From JAGNDO01 sp963704975 (GTDB taxonomy: Bacteria > Chloroflexota > Anaerolineae > Caldilineales > Caldilineaceae), in the NCBI GenBank assembly GCA_963704975.1, contig CAVPIK010000006.1, forward strand, positions 1-64,000: a stretch of 64,000 nucleotides of DNA, read 5' to 3'. Under the pieces are notes generated by a model. The model was not told the origin of the DNA. It was given only the letters and a program-made list of their open reading frames with translations, and did no database searches. The position numbers and the translations under genes are program-made. Positions 58,046-64,000 of the stretch are shown here, piece after piece (position 1 is the stretch's first letter; each line of letters opens with the position of its first letter).

Positions 58046-58105
58046 AAACGAACTACCAAGTTACCTTGTGCTACAAATTGCCGTTGGGTTGTATTGCTCT
58101 TTCAA

Positions 58106-58182
<77 letters not shown>

Positions 58183-58294
58183 GCATGGGCGGTATGGCCG
58201 TGGATAGACAACATCAGACAACCTGCATACAGACAGAAATTGTATATCAGCCAGACCTATTGGTCAAATTTCAGCACAAACGGAACAAATCTTC

Positions 58295-58323
58295 TTTACT
58301 AACCCAGCCGCATACGCTACAAT
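58295..58323 (+). promoter_or_regulatory. Sigma70-like promoter of sodN
   Basis: TTTACT (58295-58300), 17-base spacer, TACAAT (58318-58323). The leader to the start at 58473 is about 145 bases, with no operator I can identify. Confidence 0.5.
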
Positions 58324-58472
58324 AGGCATGTTGCATTCTCAAAGAAGCTCTCGACCTTCCATCGGGCAAGAAGTGCGATTGTCCGATTGACCTGCTTGTT
58401 CCCACAGATGGAAGCCCAATCGTGAGCAAATAGACCAATCTTATACTCCAAGCGAAAGGAAAACCCACCACC

Positions 58473-58946
58473 ATGTTGAAAACCATCGCCAAACTGACCG
58501 CTGAACTCTTCCCGGCCCCCAGCGTTTCCGCCCACTGTGACGGCCCTTGCGGCGTCTACGACCCGGCCTCTGCCCGCATTGCGGCGGAAGCTGTGCTGTC
58601 CATGACCAAGAAGATCCTGGCCCTGCCCCTGCCCGCCGCTGGCGATGCAGCCGCCGCAGCCGCCTACAACAACACCATGTCCCGCTATATCAGCATCAAG
58701 GAAGAGGAAGCCCACACGGCCAAGACCCAACTGCTGGTGCTGTGGACCGACTACTTCAAGCCCGTGCATCTGGAAGCCTACCCGGACCTGCACACCACCT
58801 TCTGGAATGCGGCCAAGCTCTGCTCCGCCTGCAAGGTGGAAGTCAGCCTGACCCATGCCCAGGAACTGATGGCCGCCGTTGAGGAGATCCACAACATCTT
58901 CTGGGCCACCAAGAAGCGGGACGTGGCGTACTATACCGCTTCATAA
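58473..58946 (+). CDS. sodN: Nickel superoxide dismutase
   Basis: The 157-residue precursor has a 20-residue leader (MLKTIAKLTAELFPAPSVSA) and then the nickel hook HCDGPCGVYDP, in which His21, Cys22 and Cys26 supply the nickel ligands once the leader is cut off. The rest is the four-helix bundle (LSMTKKILALP, YISIKEEEAHTAKTQLLVLWTDYFKP, LHTTFWNAAKLCSACKVEV). It removes superoxide. The maturation protease gene follows directly. Confidence 0.96.
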   Translation: MLKTIAKLTAELFPAPSVSAHCDGPCGVYDPASARIAAEAVLSMTKKILALPLPAAGDAAAAAAYNNTMSRYISIKEEEAHTAKTQLLVLWTDYFKPVHLEAYPDLHTTFWNAAKLCSACKVEVSLTHAQELMAAVEEIHNIFWATKKRDVAYYTAS

Positions 58947-58988
58947 GTTCGAGTATTGTGTATCGAGTAGGTTGAATGTGTAAGAGGC

Positions 58989-59021
58989 AGACCCGGCATG
59001 AGTTGTGCCGGGTCTGTTTTA
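58989..59021 (+). terminator. Hairpin between sodN and its protease gene
   Basis: AGACCCGGCA pairs with TGCCGGGTCT, followed by GTTTTATT. Probably an attenuating terminator that lowers expression of the protease relative to the dismutase. Confidence 0.8.
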
Positions 59022-59025
59022 TTGG

Positions 59026-59400
59026 ATGACCATGAATCCGAATCCTGCACCCCAACCGATCCCGGCCAGCACGACCCGTGAGCTGCTTTTGTGGCTGTTG
59101 GGCCGTCGTCGCCGCCTGCGGGTGACGGGTGAGTCCATGCTGCCTCACCTGCCCCCCGGCCAGGAGGTGCTGACCGTCTCGCCCCGGCACGATGGCCGCC
59201 CGCCCCAGATTGGGGACGTGGTGGTGATCCGCCATCCCCGCCAGCCGGAGACGCTGATTCTCAAGCGCGTCGCCCACATGCTGCCGGACGGGGAATACGT
59301 TTTGCTGGGGGACAACCCGGCGGCCAGCACGGACAGCCGTGACTTTGGCCCGGTGAAGCCGGAGCAGATCCTGGGCCGGGTGGTCTGCCGTTTTCCGTGA
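59026..59400 (+). CDS. sodX: Nickel-type SOD maturation protease (S26 signal peptidase family)
   Basis: ATG 59026 (GTG 59005 lies inside the terminator hairpin). The 124-residue protein has RVTGESMLPHLPPGQEV with the catalytic Ser, GDVVVIRHPRQPETLILKRVAHML with the general-base Lys, and GDNPAASTDSRDFGPV. There is no strong membrane anchor, as in known SodX proteins. It removes the sodN leader so that the nickel hook becomes the N-terminus. Confidence 0.92.
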   Translation: MTMNPNPAPQPIPASTTRELLLWLLGRRRRLRVTGESMLPHLPPGQEVLTVSPRHDGRPPQIGDVVVIRHPRQPETLILKRVAHMLPDGEYVLLGDNPAASTDSRDFGPVKPEQILGRVVCRFP

Positions 59401-59413
59401 TGCGGGAGCTCCG

Positions 59414-59478
59414 ACCTTCCCGGAAGGGGCCAGTACATGGTCGGTTGCCCAAGATCTCGTGGCCCCTTCCGGGAAGGT
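59414..59478. terminator. Perfect 19-bp inverted repeat between converging genes
   Basis: ACCTTCCCGGAAGGGGCCA (59414-59432) and its exact reverse complement (59460-59478) lie between the sodX and cysE stops and can terminate both. Confidence 0.75.
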
Positions 59479-59490
59479 GTTAGCGCGGAA

Positions 59491-60202
59491 TCAAATCCCC
59501 CACGGCCCCATGTACGCCTCAACCATCAGCCCTTCCTCGTCGTCATATTGACCGGAGAAGCGGGCCATCTGGGCCTCTAACTGGATCAGCCGGTCGTTGA
59601 CCGTTTGAATGCGTTCCATGGTCACGTCGTGGATCTGGTCGTGGCGCAGATCTTCGTGTTGATGATCCCGCTCCTGCACCCGCTCGCCGTTTTGGGCGCT
59701 GATGCGGCCCGGCACCCCCACCACCACGGAGTTGGCCGCCACATCCTTCACCACCACGGAGTTGGCCCCGATGCGGCTGTAATCGCCCACGGTGATCGGC
59801 CCCAAAATCTTGGCCCCGGCCCCCACCACCACATGATCCCCCAAGGTCGGGTGGCGCTTCTCCTTGCGCCAACTCACCCCGCCCAGGGTGACCCCGTGAT
59901 AGAGCGTCACGTACGCGCCCGACCTCCGCGGTCTCGCCGATGACGACCCCCATGCCGTGATCGATAAACAGCCCCGGCCCAATCTTCGCCCCCGGATGGA
60001 TCTCGATCCCGGTCAGCCAGCGCCCCCAATGGGCCGTCCACCGACCCAGGGTGCGCAGATCATGGGTCCACAGCCAATGGCTGGCCCGATAGAACCACAA
60101 CGCATGCAATCCCGGATAGCAGACCAAAATCTCCCACGTACTACGCGCCGCCGGGTCCCGGTCAAAGACCGATTTGATGTCTTGCTTGAGTGTATTGAAC
60201 AT
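59491..60202 (-). CDS. cysE: Serine O-acetyltransferase (one frameshift)
   Basis: Frame one from ATG 60202 gives MFNTLKQDIKSVFDRDPAARS, LHALWFYRASHWLW and IEIHPGAKIGPGLFIDHGMGVVIGETAEVG, the CysE left-handed helix with the catalytic His in IDHG. Near 59918 the frame shifts by one; the next frame continues AYVTLYHGVTLGGVSWRKEKRHPTLGDHVVVGAGAKILGPITVGDYSRIGANSVVVKDV to the stop at 59491. The joined protein has normal domains plus a charged C-terminal extension of about 60 residues. It makes O-acetylserine for CysK, whose gene lies 38 bases upstream. The break is at GACCTCCGCG; sequencing error is likely. Confidence 0.88.
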
Positions 60203-60240
60203 AGTGTCTCCCGCGTCGTGCGCTCCTCATCCCTGTCTCC

Positions 60241-61196
60241 CTACTCCCGCAGATCCGCGAACAGCGGGGTGCTGAGGTAGCGTTCGCCGTTGCTGGGGAT
60301 GATGACGACGATCAGTTTGCCCGCATTTTCGGGACGTCGGGCCAGTTGCGTGGCCGCGGAGAGGGCGGCCCCGGAGGAGATCCCCACCAACAGCCCTTCC
60401 TCGCTGGCCGCCCGCCGGGCCGTGGCGAAGGCGTCTTCGTTGTCGATCTGGATCACTTCGTCGATGATCCCCGTGTTCAGCACCCCGGGCACGAAGCCGG
60501 CCCCGATGCCCTGGATCTTGTGGGGGCCAGGCGCGCCGCCGGAGAGGACCGGGGAGCCGGACGGCTCCACGGCCACCACCTTCAGCGCCGGGCTTGTACG
60601 CCTTCAGCACCTCGCCCACGCCGGTGATGGTGCCGCCCGTGCCCACGCCGGAGACCAGGATGTCCACCTGGCCGTCCGTGTCCCGCCAGATCTCCTCGGC
60701 GGTGGTGCGGCGGTGGATGGCCGGGTTGGCCGGGTTTTCGAACTGCTGGGGGATGAAGTAGCGGGGATCCGCCGCGGCCATCTCCTCGGCCTTGGCGATG
60801 GCCGCCTTCATGCCCCCGCTGCCGGGGGTCAGGACCAGCTCCGCGCCGTAGGCCCGCAGGAGCAGCCGCCGCTCCATGCTCATGGTGTCGGGCATGACCA
60901 GGGTGCAGGCGTAGCCCTTGGCCGCGGCCACAAAGGCCAGACCGATCCCCGTGTTGCCGGAGGTCGGCTCCAGGATGATCCGGTCTCGGGGTCAGCACGC
61001 CGGCCGCCTCGGCGGCCTCGATCATGTTCAGGCCGATGCGGTCTTTGACGCTGCCGCCGGGGTTGAAGAACTCCAGCTTGGCCGCCACCGTGGCGACCGC
61101 GCCGTCGGTCAGTTTGTTGATCCGCACCAGGGGGGTGTTGCCGATCAGGTCGGTGATGCTGTCGGCGATACGCAACGAATTTGTGGATGCACTCAT
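60241..61196 (-). CDS. cysK: Cysteine synthase (O-acetylserine sulfhydrylase), two frameshifts
   Basis: ATG 61196 follows AAGGAGAG. Three frames join into one full-length protein: SITDLIGNTPLVRINKL and FFNPGGSVKDRIGLNMI (PLP lysine), then after about 60985 RIILEPTSGNTGIGLAFVAAAKGY and SGVGTGGTITGVGEVLKAYKP, then after about 60590 VVAVEPSGSPVL and LVGISSGAALSAA. Every motif of the fold-type II enzyme is present and in order, so single-base consensus errors explain the breaks better than decay. It makes cysteine from O-acetylserine and sulfide. It forms an operon with cysE and has a long leader with an attenuator. Confidence 0.88.
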
Positions 61197-61239
61197 GAAT
61201 TTCTCTCCTTGAAAGACAGGTAAACGGTCGGATGATAAA

Positions 61240-61279
61240 CAAAAAGATCCATCGCCGGGACAACCGGGCAATGGATCTT
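61240..61279 (-). terminator. Attenuator in the cysK leader
   Basis: On the minus strand AGATCCATTGCCCGG pairs with CGGCGATGGATCT, followed by TTTTTGTTT, about 45 bases before the cysK start and 260 bases after the promoter at 61549-61577. Confidence 0.85.
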
Positions 61280-61542
61280 GTGTGAAGAATCTTGGTCTGA
61301 TTTTGCGGGGAAGGCAATCACCGTGTACGAGCGATCACGTTTCCCAGCGCAATTCAGTTTTCGGACCATTCGACAGACGACCCATTGCCTTGTGCCTTCG
61401 CGGAAGCCAGCACAGATCTCGGCGCCATGCCGAAACCCGCTACGCCGCTTCCGCTAGCGACAGATGCAACAACAGGGATGGGTCAGTCGAAAAGCCATGA
61501 AATCGGATCCAATCTGGGTGAAAAACGCTCAGAGTCGAACAG
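61280..61542 (-). promoter_or_regulatory. Long structured leader of cysK, candidate riboswitch or T-box-like element
   Basis: A promoter with TTGACC (61577-61572), 17 bases, TATAGT (61554-61549) inside the end of modB predicts a start near 61542. The leader of about 260 bases before the attenuator can pair AGGCAAT with ATTGCCT and holds further GC-rich hairpins. I do not find the T-box core (GGTGGNACCGCG) or a SAM-I core, so the class is open. Confidence 0.4.
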
Positions 61543-61573
61543 TGCAATACTATACCGGGGAAGTTCTCTGCGG

Positions 61574-62411
61574 TCAAATTCCCCGCATGATCCCCAAATC
61601 CCGGGCCAGCAGCCCCTTCACCACCAGCAGCACCAAAAAGGCCGCGCCCATCAGGATCACGGCCAGGGTGAGGGCTACGTTCAGGTCCAGCTCGAAGCCG
61701 ATGTAGATGGCCAGGGGCATGGTCTGGGTGCGGCCGGGATAGTTGCCGGCAAAGATGATGGTGGCCCCAAACTCGCCCAAGCGCCCTGGCCCAGGCCATC
61801 ACCGCGCCGCCCACCATGCCGTTCCAGGCCAGGGGCGCGGTGACGTGGCGGAAGATCTGCCAGCCGTCCGCGCCGTCCAGGGCCGCGGCCTGCTCCAGTT
61901 CCGGGTCGATGGCGGCAAACCCGGCGGTGGCGGCCTTGATGAAAAAGGGCGAGGCCACAAAGACTTGGGCCATGACCACGGCCACGGAGGTGAAGGCAAT
62001 ATAGATGTCCCATTCGGCCAAAAAGCCGCCCAGCACGCCCCGGCGACCAAAGGTGATCAGCAGGGCCACGCCAGCCACGGCCGGGGGCAACACCGCGGGC
62101 AGATCCACCAGACTGTCCACCACCTGGCGCAGGGGGATGCGGCCCTTGGCCAGCAGATAGGCCAGGGGCGTGCCAAAAATCACGATCAGCGCCGTGCTGA
62201 TCAAGGTGGTGGAGAGGCTGAGGGTGATGGCCTGGCGCACCTGGGGCATGGCCAGATTGCGCCAGATCTCGCCGGGGGCGGCCCGATAGATCAGGGCGGC
62301 CAGGGGCAGGGCCAGGAAGACGAGCATGGGCAGGCTGAGCAGATGCCACGGGCTGACGCGGCGGGGCGGTTCCGGGCGCGGGCGGACGGGGGAAGGGGAT
62401 CTAGAAGCCAT
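61574..62411 (-). CDS. modB: Molybdate ABC transporter permease (one frameshift)
   Basis: ATG 62411 overlaps the end of modA. Hydrophobic segments (LLSLPMLVFLALPLAALIY, AITLSLSTTLISTALIVIFGTPLAYLLA, VVDSLVDLPAVLPPAVAGVALLITFG) and the EAA-type loop LEQAAALDGADGWQIFRHVTAPLAWNGMVGGAVMAWARALG fit ModB; DLPAVLPPAVAG is the usual permease signature. Near 61780 the frame shifts; the next frame continues GEFGATIIFAGNYPGRTQTMPLAIYIGFELDLNVAL, again typical ModB. Normal length when joined. No modC follows; cysK comes next. Confidence 0.88.
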
Positions 62412-63220
62412 GATTTGCCAGAATCTCTTGTCCAGCGGGACCGAGGATGTACGCCATAAAGGCGGCGGTTTGCTTGGGGATGATGGCCGTCGGTCACGGG
62501 GGCAAGGGGATAGGCGGCGGTCACGTTGAGGGCATCGGGGATGGGGATCTGTTGCACAGTGGTCCCAGCGGCGGCCCCGTCGCTGGCGTAGACCACCCCG
62601 GCGTCGGCTTCGCCCAGGCGCACTTTGCTGAGCACGGCCCGCACGTTGATCTCGAAGGAGACCGTGTTGGCCAGCACGCCCTGGCTGAAGTCCGCGGGCA
62701 GATCTGGCGCGGCGTCGGCGTTGGCCAGGAAGGTGCGGGTGTACGCGCCCACGGGCACGGAGGCATCGGCCAGGACCACGCGCAGACCGGGGCGGGCCAG
62801 ATCGGCCAGGGCGTGGACGTTGCCGGGGTTGTCCGCGGGGAGGACGATCACCAGCCGGTTGTGGGCGAAGATCTGCACGCTTTCGGGGGCATTCGTCCCG
62901 GCGGTTACGACGGCGGCCATTTGGGGCTGGTCCGCGCTGGCGAAGAGATCCGCCGGCGCGCCCAGGGCCAGTTGTTGGGCCAGTTGTTGGGATCCGGCGA
63001 AGTTGAGGGTCACCCGCACGTCGGGGTGATCGGCCTCGAACCCTTGGCCCAGGGCAGTGAAGGCTTCGGTCAACGAGGAAGCGGCAAAGACCACCAACTC
63101 GGTTGATGCCGGTTGACCGGTCGGGGCGGAGGTGCCTGTGCAGCCGATCAAAACTAGGGCCACCGCTCCCCCAACCAAGCTTGCTGCTATTCGATTCAAC
63201 AAAAAAAGAGACCTATGCAT
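62401..63220 (-). CDS. modA: Molybdate ABC transporter substrate-binding lipoprotein (one frameshift)
   Basis: ATG 63220 opens a lipoprotein signal (LVGGAVALVLIGC). Motifs ELVVFAASSLTEAFTALGQGFE, LNFAGSQQLAQQLALGAPADLFASAD and VRLGEADAGVVYASD are those of ModA. Near 62490 the frame shifts by one base; the other frame ends TAAFMAYILGPAGQEILANHGF, the expected ModA C-terminus, with its stop at 62401 overlapping the modB start. It captures molybdate or tungstate outside the membrane. Overlap with the tocopherol-cyclase-like gene at 63213 suggests one operon. Confidence 0.88.
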
Positions 63221-64000
63221 CGAGAATCTCATCCAAGTGACCGCTGATTTCCAGCCCGGCGTGACGGCCCAGGCCATCAAAGATGACGAGACCATCCTCC
63301 CGCATAAGGCGGACGTGGACCTGGGCGGTCAGGCTTTCCATCACCCGTTGGAGCATGGCTCCCTGACCCGCCGCTGGCTCGTGGAGCAGTCCGCCCTCGG
63401 CCCGGTCGGCCCGGATCTCCAGGCGTGTGGGGCTGGCGTTGGGGGCCGGTGCGCCCGGAAATATGCCAAACCACGTGGGTGTCGTCCAAGGTCAGGCGGG
63501 TGATCTTGGCCCCGGTGTAGGTGGCAAAGCGATAGAGGGTGCCGTCCATCAAAAAGCCGATGATGAAGCCCCGAAAGGCGGTGCCCAGCCAGGGGATGGT
63601 GGCGACGGACGCGCTGAGGCAGACACCGGGCTGGTCGAAATGGTTGGTCTGCATCCACACCCAGGCCCGGGGAAAGGCGCGGCCCCAGTCCTTTTCGATA
63701 TAGCCCCGGCCCTGGGCGAAGTCGATGGTCCTGACCATCCACGGCCAGGCTGCCGCCCAGGCTGTGGTCCAGGCTGACCACGCCGTGATAGCACTGCATG
63801 AAGGGGGTGAAGGTGTACCAATCCATGATGCCAGGGGAGAGGGCGGTGACGGGCCAGGGGGTGGTGCCGGCAAAGGTCGACTTCGCCCCGCAGGGTGCGA
63901 TCCGGGGCGGCGATGTCCAGGGTGATGGACTGGGCGCTGAAATGGTTGGGGCCGATGCGCACGTCGAAGCGGTCCCGGTCGGCGTGGAATTGGTCCAGGG
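63213..64000 (-). CDS. Tocopherol-cyclase-family protein, C-terminal part (three frameshifts, runs off the window)
   Basis: Segments in three frames join in order: DRFDVRIGPNHFSAQSITLDIAAPDRTLRGEVD (to about 63875), GIMDWYTFTPFMQCYHGVVSLDHSLGGSLAVDGQ (to about 63735), FAQGRGYIEKDWGRAFPRAWVWMQTNHFDQPGVCLSASVATIPWLGTAFRGFIIGFLMDGTLYRFATYTGAKI (to about 63455), then a last segment ending ESLTAQVHVRLMREDGLVIFDGLGRHAGLEISGHLDEILDA at 63213. The GYIEKDWG...WVWMQTNHF...FATYTGAKI pattern is that of tocopherol cyclase-like proteins, which occur in many bacteria that make no tocopherol, so the activity is unknown. Its N-terminus lies beyond 64000. Dense single-base breaks suggest poor consensus at this end. 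Confidence 0.75.

Noticed and set aside
61280..61542. T-box or SAM-I riboswitch call for the cysK leader
   Set aside because: I could not find the conserved core of either class, so I left the class open.

Overview
The window reads as chromosomal DNA of a free-living bacterium, most likely a Chloroflexota of the Anaerolineae/Ardenticatenia type. This placement is an inference from high GC, large secreted lipoproteins with PT-rich linkers, a giant cyclase/AAA/TPR regulator, nickel superoxide dismutase and gene content; no rRNA is present to test it.

Layout. 1-5.7 kb is accessory: a broken effector-associated (EAD-like) gene, hairpin repeats, a small conserved protein, a Fic protein with an inverted-repeat operator, an MNT nucleotidyltransferase with a truncated HepT partner, and a second nucleotidyltransferase. 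6-15.4 kb holds three related secreted proteins (SH3 domains plus a GH39/GH5-like TIM barrel, one also with a GH18-like domain) and a membrane-anchored helical-repeat protein, bracketed by two inverted copies of a palindromic element. 15.4-18.7 kb has a candidate small RNA unit, a SWIM zinc-finger protein, a flippase-like membrane protein and UDP-glucose dehydrogenase. 19-31 kb carries three secreted subtilisins with long runs of a W-S-G hexapeptide. 31.7-39.5 kb is an operon of a 2.3-kilo-residue adenylyl-cyclase/AAA/TPR protein and a CRP-type regulator. 40-47 kb is housekeeping (acpS, pyrG, yebC, ruvC, a response regulator, ruvA, efp, tRNA-Thr). 47-51 kb is a transglutaminase / alpha-E / ATP-grasp peptide-ligase cluster. 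51-58 kb has mtnA and the tRNA-tuf-tRNA-secE-nusG-rplKAJL region with an L10 leader. 58-64 kb has sodN-sodX, cysK-cysE, modA-modB and a tocopherol-cyclase-like gene.

Main result. All three hexapeptide-repeat subtilisin genes have the same promoter design: two CRP-like sites (consensus TGTGA-N6-TCACA) whose centres lie 23 bp apart, with a -10 hexamer (TATAGT, TACAAT, TACAAT) placed so that the proximal site is centred at -41.5, the class II CRP position. Beside them is an operon pairing a cyclase that keeps all its catalytic residues with a CRP homologue that keeps the cAMP-contact residues (E89, R99, S100) and the R-E pair that reads TGTGA. The reading is a self-contained cAMP circuit controlling secreted WSG-repeat proteases.

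Caveat. About 15 single-base frameshifts break otherwise well conserved genes (for example cysK, cysE, modA, modB), often at short G/C runs. Most are probably consensus errors from sequencing, so I annotate the joined genes.
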